Assembly: GCA_902459845.2 (NCBI GenBank)
Contig: CABPSV020000093.1
Location: 1 to 30,749, forward strand
Direction of reading: 5' to 3'
DNA length: 30,749 nt
Source of the DNA: Hepatocystis sp. ex Piliocolobus tephrosceles
Lineage: Eukaryota; Apicomplexa; Aconoidasida; Haemosporida; Plasmodiidae
The position numbers and the translations under genes are program-made. Shown piece by piece: positions 1 through 9,743 of the stretch (position 1 is its first letter; every line of letters starts with the position of its first letter). The notes beneath the pieces were generated by a model. It saw nothing but the letters and a program-made list of their open reading frames with translations. It searched no databases and was not told where the DNA came from.

Positions 1-104
1 ATATATATATATCACTTAATAAGAAGTGATATTTTACAAAGCGGTTCGTAAATGATAAAAGTCGTAAGTAAACAAAAGTTGATCATATCCCCACTTTTTT
101 TTTT

Positions 105-105
<1 letters not shown>

Positions 106-153
<48 letters not shown>
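106..153. repeat. Poly(T) run upstream of the methyltransferase gene
   Basis: An uninterrupted run of 48 T, with another 10 T just before it broken by one G. It ends 87 bases before the start codon at 241, so it probably lies in the promoter or 5' UTR. Bases 1-105 and 154-240 show no other gene. Confidence 0.9.
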
Positions 154-156
<3 letters not shown>

Positions 157-240
157 ATAACACTAAATACATAATACCCTGTTGCCAAGTAATGAATATG
201 CAAAAATGTTATAAAAACGACAGTACACGAATAAACGAAA

Positions 241-1059
241 ATGTTAAAAAAAACGTCAATGCAAAGATCACAAGTTAATAACATATATTCACCAAAAATG
301 AACCAAAAAAAAAATTTTTTTTTTCAATACACATTTGTAAGATACTATAAAGAAGCATTGCCTAAAGTTTTTAACAAAAAAAGTAATCACTCAAGTAAAT
401 GGATACAAAGACAAATAACGGATAGATATGTTTTAAAGGCAAAAAATGAAAACTATCGAAGTAGAGCAGCTTATAAATTAATCGAATTAGATAATAAATT
501 TATGTTTTTAAAAAAAAATAAAACTATATTAGATATAGGTTCTTATCCTGGTAGTTGGTGTCAAGTTATTTTAGAAAGAACAAAAAATTATTGCAATAAT
601 ATAATTGCTATTGATAAAAAAATAATGGACCCATTACCTAATATACATTTTATTCAAGCAGAAATTGGAAAAGATAATGTAGATGAACAATTAAGAGAAT
701 ATTTAAAAGATAAAAAAATTGACATTATATTAAGTGATGCAGCTGTTGCTTGTATTGGTAACAAAATAGATGATCATCTAAACTCTTGTGAATTAACATT
801 ATCTATAACTAATTTTATGGAAAATTATATAAACCTTGGTGGAACTTATATTGTTAAAATGTATTTAGGCAGTCAAACAAATAATTTAAAAACTTATTTA
901 AAAACAATTTTTCAATTTGTTAATACAGTTAAACCTAGAGCTTCTAGAAGTGAATCCAGAGAAGTATATCTAGTTTGTCGTAATTTTATGGGCAGAAAAA
1001 AAATCAGTGAAGATGTACAGGTTAAGGGGGCATTTTCTGCAAAAGAAGGTTATTATTAA
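241..1059 (+). CDS. FtsJ/RrmJ-family 2'-O-ribose rRNA methyltransferase, probably organellar
   Basis: This 272-residue protein belongs to the FtsJ/RrmJ/MRM2 family, which methylates a ribose 2'-OH in the A-loop of large-subunit rRNA using S-adenosylmethionine. Seen directly: the SRAAYKL block, a SAM-binding motif I (LDIGSYPGSWCQV, about residues 97-109) and the C-terminal SRSESREVYLV block. The K-D-K-E catalytic tetrad of the family can be placed at K79, D166 (in LSDAA), K206 (in YIVKMY) and E241. About 50 extra N-terminal residues, basic and rich in N, F and K, precede the domain. This suits an organelle leader, so a mitochondrial (MRM2-like) or apicoplast enzyme is more likely than a cytosolic one; which organelle is inference. 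The ATG at 241 is the first in frame, and M20 is an alternative. No intron is needed. Confidence 0.88.
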   Translation: MLKKTSMQRSQVNNIYSPKMNQKKNFFFQYTFVRYYKEALPKVFNKKSNHSSKWIQRQITDRYVLKAKNENYRSRAAYKLIELDNKFMFLKKNKTILDIGSYPGSWCQVILERTKNYCNNIIAIDKKIMDPLPNIHFIQAEIGKDNVDEQLREYLKDKKIDIILSDAAVACIGNKIDDHLNSCELTLSITNFMENYINLGGTYIVKMYLGSQTNNLKTYLKTIFQFVNTVKPRASRSESREVYLVCRNFMGRKKISEDVQVKGAFSAKEGYY

Positions 1060-1314
1060 GTTGCATAACGAATAATACTAAAAAAAACAAAATAAAACTT
1101 AAACAAACACTTATTTTTGAATATGTATATAATTTTTTTTTTTTTTTTCTTGCTACATTTGTTAACTTTTGTATAGCAATTGTTTAATTGAGAATGGCAT
1201 TGTGGTTGTTGCTTAATTTACGTATATATTACTGCCAACGATTTATTTTTAATTTTTTTATTTGTTTTTTTTTTTTTTTTTTTGTGTTTTTGGTGCTTAT
1301 ACATAAATAAATAT

Positions 1315-1458
1315 ATGTATATAAATAAATATATGTATATAAATAAATATATGTATATAAATAAATATATGTATATAAATAAATATATGTATATAAATAA
1401 ATATATGTATATAAATAAATATATGTATATAAATAAATATATGTATATAAATAAATAT
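1315..1458. repeat. 18-bp tandem repeat, 8 copies
   Basis: The unit ATGTATATAAATAAATAT recurs at exact 18-bp spacing from 1315 (1333, 1351, 1369, 1387, 1405, 1423, 1441). Because 18 is divisible by 3 and one frame lacks stops, it opens a spurious YINKYM-repeat reading frame. I see no reason to call that frame a gene. Confidence 0.95.
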
Positions 1459-2310
1459 TTTTATATTATTTCATTTGTCTTTGAATGAGAGCTTTAAGAT
1501 GATCGATCTGTATAGATATACTATATAGACATAAACCGTATATAAATGTATATGCATATGTTAGGTGTCTTCTTTTTCCAATGAGAACACTTTTGAATAT
1601 TATTTTTTATTTATTTTAAATGTCAAGTATTAGGTAATAAAATTTTATATACATCGTAAGCAAAGTCAAAAATTATATTTTTTATCAAATATTAGTAAAT
1701 AAATAGATTGGATATATTTATGAATAATGTTTCGGTGGGGTTCCTGCTGGGTATCTGTTCGGTTTCTGTTAGATTTCTGTTAAATTTTTGTTAGGTTTTT
1801 ATTTTTATTTTTATTTTTTTTTGACAAAACGTAGTCCACCATTCTTAGTGCTATTTTAGAAAGAGATAGGATATCCATATTTCGCTTGTTTGAAGCTAGT
1901 TTTTTTTTTTTTTTTTTCACATATAAGCTTAATATGTCACTCATTACTTTTTAATTCGTATAGTTATATAATGCCCTACCGTTTTTACATAATAAAAAAA
2001 AAAAAAAAAAAAACTAAAAAAAGCTAAAAAAAACTAAAAAAAAAACTAAATGCATGAGTTAAGGGTTGATAAATAATTGTAAGAAATTTACAAATTAAAA
2101 CATTATTAGCTAAATAGTTCAAACGTTAGTGATGGTATATAAACATATATATGTATATACATACAAGATATGTAAATATACGCTTTTACATTTTTTTACA
2201 TTTTTTTTTTTTAAAAACTATTAAATGTTTCTACTATTTCAAAATTTCATTGATAATTTTTTTTTTTTTTTCTCTTTTTGTTCGTCCATAAGCTTGATAA
2301 AACTTTCCTA

Positions 2311-2370
2311 CTTCCAACTGTTCATCTTTAACTGTTTATCTCCAACTGTTTATCTCCAACTGTTTATTTC
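2311..2370. repeat. 14-bp repeat, about 4 copies
   Basis: Units of AACTGTTTATCTCC with a few substitutions lie in a T-rich stretch. Function unknown. Confidence 0.8.
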
Positions 2371-2462
2371 TTTTTGTTATATTTATCAAGCACCGAATTT
2401 GTTTTGCTATTTATTTTTTTTTTTTATTATGTTATAGTATGTTATATATACATATATATGCT

Positions 2463-2464
<2 letters not shown>

Positions 2465-2556
<92 letters not shown>
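2465..2556. repeat. Poly(T) run of 92 bases
   Basis: A perfect homopolymer of 92 T, the longest in the window. It opens spurious poly-phenylalanine frames. Its exact length is uncertain because sequencing and assembly handle such runs poorly. Confidence 0.95.
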
Positions 2557-2557
<1 letters not shown>

Positions 2558-3125
2558 TACATATTGTGTTCTTTCATCTTTAATCTTTTAAAAAAAATTT
2601 ATATATATATATATATATACAAACATGAATATAAATACGGCCATGCATATACATATATACATATACGAAAGTTCCAAAATGAAATGTATGGGGGAAATGT
2701 AATCAACTATATGATGACAGTGCCTATAAGCTAACGTTTAGCAATTTTTAAAATATGATTATGGCCTACATAGCAGTGACATACGAAGTACCCGAAGGGT
2801 TAAAGTTTAACGAATGCCCATGTAAGTATTCATAACATACGTACATATTTATATGTACATATTTATACGTTAATGTTTATACGTACATATTTATATGTAC
2901 ATACTTATACATACATATTTCATACATACATATTTCATACATACATATTTATACATACATATTTATACATATATATGTAATCACCTATGGTAATATACAC
3001 GTAGTGGTTAAAAAAAAATCAAATTGTGCCCATAAATAAATGCAATTTTTTCTTAGTGTATAATTTTTAACCAGATAACATCCGTTTACATACCCACATA
3101 GTGCTCTTGCACGTGCCAACATATC

Positions 3126-3190
3126 ACTGCACATACTACACATACTGCACATACTACACATACTGCACATACTAAATATACTAAATATAC
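3126..3190. repeat. CACATACTG/CACATACTA array in the VPS18 leader
   Basis: Units of 9 bp (18 bp as alternating pairs) decay into AAATATACT units and end about 20 bases before the first VPS18 ATG. Near-identical units occur inside the VPS18 coding region at 6249-6327. Confidence 0.85.
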
Positions 3191-3211
3191 TACATTAACT
3201 GCACATAGTGC

Positions 3212-6200
3212 ATGTACAACCGCGTAAGCTACTTAACTAACACGAAGAAGATGGAAAAATCAGATAAACTATTCATTTTAAAATTGTTTAAACTGAAGAA
3301 CGGGAATTTAGATCTTTTAAAAAGTAGAATTACTCATTTTAGTATTAACAACAAATGTATACATATCGTTTTATGTAACAATACTTTAATAAAATACTAT
3401 ATCGAAGAAAATGAATTATCGTATATAGATTTTTATAATAAAAAAACAACAAATAATAAAGCTGAAATAAGATCCATTTTTTTTGATAATAACTGTTATC
3501 ATGGATTTATATGTTTAGCAAATAAAGAATATATTTATGTTCATTTTGAGAATAATATAGTTAGAAATTTATTACAATTAAAAAAATATAATATTACAAG
3601 TGTATGTTTTAATAAACATACCGAACTAAAGAATACATTACCATTTCTAATAGGAACAAAAGATGGTAAAATTTTAGAAATGTTTATAATTAATAAAACA
3701 AAAAATATTAAAGAACCTGAAGTTATTTTCTCAAATGAAAAAATAACTATTCTAGATATGAAGATGGTAGATATAAAACCGAATATACAAAAGAATAATG
3801 AAATGATTCGAATTATTTATTTTACTACACCAAATAGTTTACATGAAATTAGTTATATTGTACAAAATGAAAACAAAAATGTAGAAAAAGGAGAACATAA
3901 AAGAGATTCTTCATTAATCAGTTCACAAACACAAGTACAATCACGAATAGATGAAGACACAGTTACAATTTCACAAACTAGTTATACTACAAAATATACA
4001 GAACAAACCAAAGTATATGAATGTCCTGTTGATTCTTTATGTTCTATTATACGAATTGAAACTATTGGAAATAAAGAATATTTATTTTGGCTTAATGGTT
4101 GTTCTATATTGATCAGTCCAATTAATAATTATAAAAAAAAAAAAAAAAAAATATATATTCAAAATCTTAGTAAAATGGAGAAAAAATATGAACAAAGTTT
4201 CGACACAATTGGGTCGTTATCTTCTTCTGACAGTTCTTCTTGTTTTTCAAGTGAATCTGACCAACAGAATAATGATTTGTTTTTTCTTACTGATCAAAAA
4301 GGGATAAGTAATGAAAAAAAAATAGATAGTGGAAAAAAAATTAATGAAAAAAAAAAAAGTAGTGAACCAAAGATAGACAGTAGCGTTAATGATTATAATA
4401 ATAAATCGGTTGTACAAAAAAATAGAACTTATATGAGTAATCACTACTATACTAAAGATATAAATACAGATGAAGAAAAAAAAAGTATCAAAAACAAACA
4501 ACGTAATAATAAAAATGTTAGTATCTCAAATAATGTATATAATTTTGAGCACTATTTAGATAGTAATTATATTATTATTAATTTTTTAGAATTGCAAATA
4601 TATACGAATGAAAACATTAATAGCTTTTCTTTTACCAAGTATTTTTACGATTCCATCCACAACAGAAATAACAAAAATGATAAAAGTGATAAACTGGGAA
4701 ATAACAAATCACTTGAGTTAACATTACAAAAAAAAACCAACAAAAAAAATAATAAACAAAAGGATGGTACGTTCAACAATATTGATCAACATAATGACAC
4801 TACTACTGTCAAATCTAACAGCGCCAATAATAAAACTGTCGATAATATAGAGGCCACTTCCAATGAACATATTTTTTCAACAAATGTAAAAAATAATACC
4901 AAACATGAACCGACAATCATATCTTCTGTAGTTGATATGTGTATACAACATCCATATATTTTTCTTTTATTAGAAGAAAAAATAATTATTATTAATAGTA
5001 ATAACTCAAAAAAAGTGTATGAACAAGTATTAAATATTGAAACATATGGTAATGTAATACGTATTATGAAAAATAATCAGGATAATCAAGTATGGCTATG
5101 TACATCCAAGTATATATTCAAAATCGTAAAAAACAAAAATAAAAAAGATTCTATAAATATGAATTTGTTTAAGAAAGAAAATTATGAACAAATCACACAA
5201 TTAAGCACAGCTAACGAAAAAGTAAAAATAAAAAAAATGTTGTTAAATAATAATAAATATAATATAAATAAATATAAATATACAAATATAAACACAGAAG
5301 AAATATTAATTTCATTTTTACATAAAAAACAGTATTTTTTATTAGCTAAATATTTATATAGTAACATACATTGTTATAATAATGTTTTACGTATTGCTAT
5401 ATTCACTTGGCTTATTCAGTTATATGTATATTCTATTGATTTGTATGCATATCTGTATAATAATATCACTTATTGTTTGAAAAAAATGGATCAAGACTAT
5501 AATACTAGTACAAATTTTAATCATAATTTAAAAAATAAACAATATTATAATAACGTCACGGATCAGGCAAGTGAAACTTCTACAAATTCTTATAACAGTT
5601 TGGTAAAACAGAAAAAAATGCAAATTGCGTGTTCAGTTGATACATATCAAATATCAGGTAACTCTAATTACTCCCCTGATGATACAAACTACTCGCCAAA
5701 TGATACGGACTATTCATCATATGATGTAGACCAATCGTCAAGCAATACGGACCAGTCACTAAGCAATACGGACCAGTCACTAAGCAACATGGACCAGTCA
5801 CTAAGCAACATGGACCAGTTATTACGCAACACGGACCAACCATTACGCAACACGGATCAACCATTACGCAACACGGACCAGTCACTAAGCAACACGGACC
5901 AGTCACTAAGCAACACGGACCAGTCACTAAGCAATACGGACCAGTCACTAAGCAATACGGACCAACCATTACGCAACACGGACCAACCATTACGCAACAC
6001 GGACCAACCATTACGCAACACGGACCAACCATTACGCAACACGGACCAACCATTACGCAAAACGGACCAATCGAAACAAAACGCACAATACATTTCAAAC
6101 AAGTCAGATGAACATACATACATAACAAATGGCATTATAACAGAGGTATCAGAAAACACCTCATCCATAATGAACAAAAAAGAATACATAAAACCAAATA

Positions 6201-8416
6201 AAAGTAAAACTACATACATAACTAATTATAAAAAAGAAAAAAATATATCACATACTGCACATACCGCAAATACTGCACATACCGCAAATACTACACATAC
6301 TGCAAATACTACACATACTGCACATTATAATAAAAAAAAAAAAAAAAAAAAAGACATTGAAAACTTTAATAGTAATAATGCCATTACTTTAAAACATAAT
6401 GACAATAAAATCAATTCTTTACACAATGACACTGGAAAAAAAACAAACAGAAGTAAATTTTTACACAGTAATAATAAAACTACTTTTATTAATTTTTTTG
6501 AAAATTTGATTGATAAGGATGAAAAAAAAGAAAACAAATATAATTTTGATTTTGCTGTAGGAAAAAAAATTAATATAAAAGCATTAGTAAAAAGTGAAAA
6601 TTTTTATATATTATTAATGTTTTATAGAATGAAAAATAATGAAATATTTCATTTTTTAAATTATCAAAAAAAATTAATTATGAACGAAATGAAAAAATAT
6701 AAAACCGTTACATATAGCAAGGAAAAGACAGAACATATAAAAAACCTTATATATAAAGATATTTATTCTTTTAAATGTTTAGAAATATGTATATATATGA
6801 TCATACTTTTAAAACATTTTAAAAATTTTGTTCATTTGAATGAAGTTATATTTAAAATATTTCAAACTTTTAATAAAATTAATTTTCTTTTATTATATAA
6901 ATTCATATGTAACGATTATAATTATATTATAAATTACTACATTCATAACAATAAATATATTTTATTACTTAATATAATTACATTATTACCACAAAATGTT
7001 CTATTAGAATTGTTAAAAGAACATGCATTTATTCTCTTTTTGCACAAACCACAAAAATATGTAGACTTGCTTATTATTCATCATAACTTGATCGATGATT
7101 ATACTAATATAATTATGTATATGTTTGTTATCATCTTTTTTTATAAAACTTCTACTAATCGGGATGGTATAAACAAAGGCGCAAACGGTGGAACTGGTAG
7201 AACTGGTAGAACTGGTAGAACTGGTGGAACTGGTGGAACTGGTGGAACTGGTGGAACTGGTGGAACTGGTGGAACTGGTGGAACTGGTGGAACTGGTGGA
7301 ACCGGTGGAACTGGTGGAACAGGTAGAAGCGGTATCGGCGGTATCAGCGGCATCAACGGCACAACTGGCACAAGTGAGATCAACCTCAAACACATCAACG
7401 AATGTATACGCTTTTTAGAATACACGTGCAACAAATTAATAGAAGAAAGTTCACTAGAAAAAAAAGAAAATTATATATACACGTTTGAGTGTACTTGGAA
7501 AAATAATTACGTTATTAACTGTTTACTAATTTTGTACATAGAAAAAGAAGAAAATGAGAAAATAAAAAATTTTTTAAATAAACTTAAAACAACATCTGTA
7601 CATTTTGACTATTTATTTATAATTCGATTTTTAAAAGAAAGAAAAAAAGAGAAATTTATTCCAGATATATATATACTTATGAAATATTATGAAGAAGCTC
7701 TGGATAAATCTTTAGAACTTGGTGATTATCAAACAGCAAAAAATGCTGTTATGTTAACTGAAGATGAAGAAGAAAAAAAAAAATTATTTCTTAAAATAAT
7801 AAAACATATTTCCAAAAATTTAAACGATCAAAACTTGAAAGAAATAATTAATATAATACGTGATTCTAACTCTATATTAAACTTACATGATGTTTTACCT
7901 TACATTAATGATAACACTATTATCGACCAGTTAAAAAAAGATATTTGTTCTTTATTAGAAATTTATAATTTAAAAATTAAAGCAAAAAAACAAGAAATAA
8001 AAGAAAATTTACATACTATTGAATTATTAAATAAAGATATTAAAGAAATTCAAAAAAATTATGTCGTATTAAATAAAAATGATATATGTTTTATCTGTAA
8101 AAAAACTATTTATTACCACAAATTTTATGTTTTCTCATGTAATCATTATTTTCATAGTGTTTGTGCTTCAAATCTTTATGTAAATGTTAAACCAAAAGAA
8201 GAACTATTCCAATTATATTCTATAATTTATAATTATAAAAATGCTTTACTAAATAAAAATGAAAAAGAATTATTAAAATATGAAACAAAAATTGATGAAA
8301 TACTTACTGAAGAATGCTTTATATGTGGATCACTTTCTGTCAATTCAATTACTCGTAATTTTATTCTGAATAATGAACAAGACTTGGTTGAAAGTTGGAA
8401 TATATCGCAGGATTAG
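3212..8416 (+). CDS. VPS18: VPS18 (Pep3), RING-finger subunit of the HOPS/CORVET core
   Basis: VPS18 is a core subunit of the CORVET and HOPS complexes, which tether endosomal and lysosomal/vacuolar membranes before SNARE-driven fusion. At 1734 residues this copy is much longer than the roughly 1000 residues usual in animals and yeast. Visible: an N-terminal beta-propeller (about 25-300, resuming at about 570-650) with the family-like block YLFWLNGCSI; helical solenoid segments (about 700-770, 1115-1310, 1385-1590); the Vps18-like stretch NLHDVLPYINDNTIIDQLK; a coiled coil; and a C-terminal RING-H2 finger (CFIC at 1626-1629, SCNHYFHSVC, CFIC at about 1702). The excess length is low-complexity insert: N/K-rich about 330-570, a 7-residue repeat 839-957, HTA/NTT units, and GGT repeats near 1326-1370. 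The ATG at 3212 follows an in-frame TAG at 3206; M14 (3251) is an equally possible start. In apicomplexans these complexes also serve rhoptry/microneme delivery (family knowledge). Confidence 0.93.
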   Translation: MYNRVSYLTNTKKMEKSDKLFILKLFKLKNGNLDLLKSRITHFSINNKCIHIVLCNNTLIKYYIEENELSYIDFYNKKTTNNKAEIRSIFFDNNCYHGFICLANKEYIYVHFENNIVRNLLQLKKYNITSVCFNKHTELKNTLPFLIGTKDGKILEMFIINKTKNIKEPEVIFSNEKITILDMKMVDIKPNIQKNNEMIRIIYFTTPNSLHEISYIVQNENKNVEKGEHKRDSSLISSQTQVQSRIDEDTVTISQTSYTTKYTEQTKVYECPVDSLCSIIRIETIGNKEYLFWLNGCSILISPINNYKKKKKKIYIQNLSKMEKKYEQSFDTIGSLSSSDSSSCFSSESDQQNNDLFFLTDQKGISNEKKIDSGKKINEKKKSSEPKIDSSVNDYNNKSVVQKNRTYMSNHYYTKDINTDEEKKSIKNKQRNNKNVSISNNVYNFEHYLDSNYIIINFLELQIYTNENINSFSFTKYFYDSIHNRNNKNDKSDKLGNNKSLELTLQKKTNKKNNKQKDGTFNNIDQHNDTTTVKSNSANNKTVDNIEATSNEHIFSTNVKNNTKHEPTIISSVVDMCIQHPYIFLLLEEKIIIINSNNSKKVYEQVLNIETYGNVIRIMKNNQDNQVWLCTSKYIFKIVKNKNKKDSINMNLFKKENYEQITQLSTANEKVKIKKMLLNNNKYNINKYKYTNINTEEILISFLHKKQYFLLAKYLYSNIHCYNNVLRIAIFTWLIQLYVYSIDLYAYLYNNITYCLKKMDQDYNTSTNFNHNLKNKQYYNNVTDQASETSTNSYNSLVKQKKMQIACSVDTYQISGNSNYSPDDTNYSPNDTDYSSYDVDQSSSNTDQSLSNTDQSLSNMDQSLSNMDQLLRNTDQPLRNTDQPLRNTDQSLSNTDQSLSNTDQSLSNTDQSLSNTDQPLRNTDQPLRNTDQPLRNTDQPLRNTDQPLRKTDQSKQNAQYISNKSDEHTYITNGIITEVSENTSSIMNKKEYIKPNKSKTTYITNYKKEKNISHTAHTANTAHTANTTHTANTTHTAHYNKKKKKKKDIENFNSNNAITLKHNDNKINSLHNDTGKKTNRSKFLHSNNKTTFINFFENLIDKDEKKENKYNFDFAVGKKINIKALVKSENFYILLMFYRMKNNEIFHFLNYQKKLIMNEMKKYKTVTYSKEKTEHIKNLIYKDIYSFKCLEICIYMIILLKHFKNFVHLNEVIFKIFQTFNKINFLLLYKFICNDYNYIINYYIHNNKYILLLNIITLLPQNVLLELLKEHAFILFLHKPQKYVDLLIIHHNLIDDYTNIIMYMFVIIFFYKTSTNRDGINKGANGGTGRTGRTGRTGGTGGTGGTGGTGGTGGTGGTGGTGGTGGTGGTGRSGIGGISGINGTTGTSEINLKHINECIRFLEYTCNKLIEESSLEKKENYIYTFECTWKNNYVINCLLILYIEKEENEKIKNFLNKLKTTSVHFDYLFIIRFLKERKKEKFIPDIYILMKYYEEALDKSLELGDYQTAKNAVMLTEDEEEKKKLFLKIIKHISKNLNDQNLKEIINIIRDSNSILNLHDVLPYINDNTIIDQLKKDICSLLEIYNLKIKAKKQEIKENLHTIELLNKDIKEIQKNYVVLNKNDICFICKKTIYYHKFYVFSCNHYFHSVCASNLYVNVKPKEELFQLYSIIYNYKNALLNKNEKELLKYETKIDEILTEECFICGSLSVNSITRNFILNNEQDLVESWNISQD
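5726..6082 (+). repeat. 21-bp coding repeat in VPS18 (TDQSLSN/TDQPLRN)
   Basis: Seventeen in-frame units of seven codons encode residues 839-957. Two unit types, TDQSLSN and TDQPLRN, occur in blocks (for example four SLSN then five PLRN/PLRK), which suggests that segments of several units were duplicated together. The repeat lacks stops in several frames, producing long antisense shadows. Confidence 0.93.
6249..6327 (+). repeat. 9-bp coding repeat in VPS18 (HTA/NTA/NTT)
   Basis: Units such as CACATACTG and CAAATACTA encode HTANTAHTANTT-type residues, followed by a lysine run. They match the array at 3126-3190 upstream of the same gene. Confidence 0.85.
7188..7322 (+). repeat. 9-bp coding repeat in VPS18 (GGT/GRT)
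   Basis: About 15 units of GGTGGAACT or GGTAGAACT encode glycine/threonine repeats inserted into the helical solenoid. It is one of the most GC-rich spots in the window. No stop occurs on either strand, so antisense shadows (proline/valine and serine/threonine repeats) arise. Confidence 0.93.
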
Positions 8417-8805
8417 CGGATGCAGGTGCGTGGATTGTGAGAAATTGTACTTATATGTGTACTTATTTATATGTGTACTTATATGTGTACGTAATATGTG
8501 TACGTAATATGTTTCTTTTTTTTTTTTTTACATACGTTGTAAATATGTACCCATTGCTGCATAGTATACAATAGTTACCTTGTTGCAATTTCATTTTACA
8601 AATCGTTTTTAAATGTTTAAAAAGTTATGACTACAAAAATGTGCTGCTTTTGCAAAAAATGTATTGTTATACGAAAAAAAATGTACACATATGCATATAT
8701 ATATATATATATATATATATTACGTCATTTTTGTCCTTTTGTGCCTAACTGGATAGCTAGCCACTTCCCAAAAGTACTTATTTTATTTATTTATTTTTTT
8801 TTTTT
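8417..8805. other. Intergenic region between convergent VPS18 and mS41-like genes
   Basis: Shared 3' region of two convergent genes. It contains a short ATATGTGTACTT-type repeat (about 8451-8510), T-runs and a (TA)n tract near 8697-8720. I see no gene. Confidence 0.75.
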
Positions 8806-9696
8806 TTAAAAACAAGTTTTATCGACGAATGGCAAAAATTTAGGTGAAAAGATGAGAGAAGCATAAGATGGGTATAGCTCATGATTATGTAATTGATTTT
8901 TTAACAAATTGTATGGAATTTGTTTCTGTTCTGAGTTATTTACTATTTTTTTTTTATTCATATAATTATTCTCCACATTTTCATCATTATCTATTCGCTT
9001 TTTATTATAATAATCATAAATAGACATTGTAGGAAAATTAATTGAAGATGGTATAAAAAAAATAAATGGAGGATCTAATTTAAATTTTCTATTCATTAAT
9101 AATGGTCTAGTAGATTTAGTAAGACATATTTCACATTTTCTTTGTTTATTTTTATTTTTTAAATAAATATCAATATATTTTTGTTGAACATCATCAAATG
9201 TTCTTTGCATTTTCCATGAAATATATAACCATGGATCACCAAAATCTACATCATAATAATTCAAATAATATATTAATTGATTTTCATCTTCATTTGTCCA
9301 AGGTTTATTTTCATTTAATAATGGAGGAGCTTGAAAATTTCGAACAAAATCATCATACGAATCTTCAGGATATAAACCATAATTATATTTATTTATATAT
9401 TTCCAAATTTTTCTTCTTTGTTCATTTGTTAAACATTCAATTGAATATAATTCTTTAGGTGTTGTTGTGATAAAATCTTTCCAACTTTTAAAACTTTTTT
9501 CTATTTCGTCAATATTCTCTCCTATCTCTATTTTTTCTAAAAATGTTTTTATATCCCAATTTGCTGGTGGTTCTTTTGCACAACTTTTTAAAAGCTCTCG
9601 TTTCTCTTTTTCAATTTCTTCTGTTTTTTGTCTTCTCAGATGTTGTCTAAATAGTTTCAAATCGAAATATTTTCTTCTTTTTTTTAGCAACGGTCC

Positions 9697-9743
<47 letters not shown>

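Larger units (their letters stand above)
1060..3211. other. Intergenic region between the methyltransferase and VPS18
   Basis: A 2.15-kb stretch without a confident gene. It holds an 18-bp minisatellite (1315-1458), a degenerate TTCTGTTAG-like pyrimidine/GT-rich repeat (about 1758-1800), a 14-bp repeat (2311-2370), T92 (2465-2556), degenerate ACATATTTAT-type repeats (about 2840-2980) and a 9/18-bp CACATACTG array just before VPS18. Two spots stand out as less AT-rich and are discussed as findings: a 32-codon minus-strand ORF at 1780-1878 and an exon-like island at 2758-2826 that ends in a GTAAGT donor. Confidence 0.7.

Noticed and set aside
1282..1488. 68-codon plus-strand frame of YINKYM repeats
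   Set aside because: It is created entirely by the 18-bp minisatellite; there is no non-repetitive protein sequence.
5664..6219. Long minus-strand frames opposite the VPS18 7-residue repeat
   Set aside because: They are shadows of a stop-free 21-bp repeat; the plus strand carries a clear VPS18.
7013..7434. Proline/valine and serine/threonine repeat frames opposite the VPS18 GGT repeat
   Set aside because: The 9-bp repeat has no stops in these frames; the surrounding antisense sequence is not protein-like.
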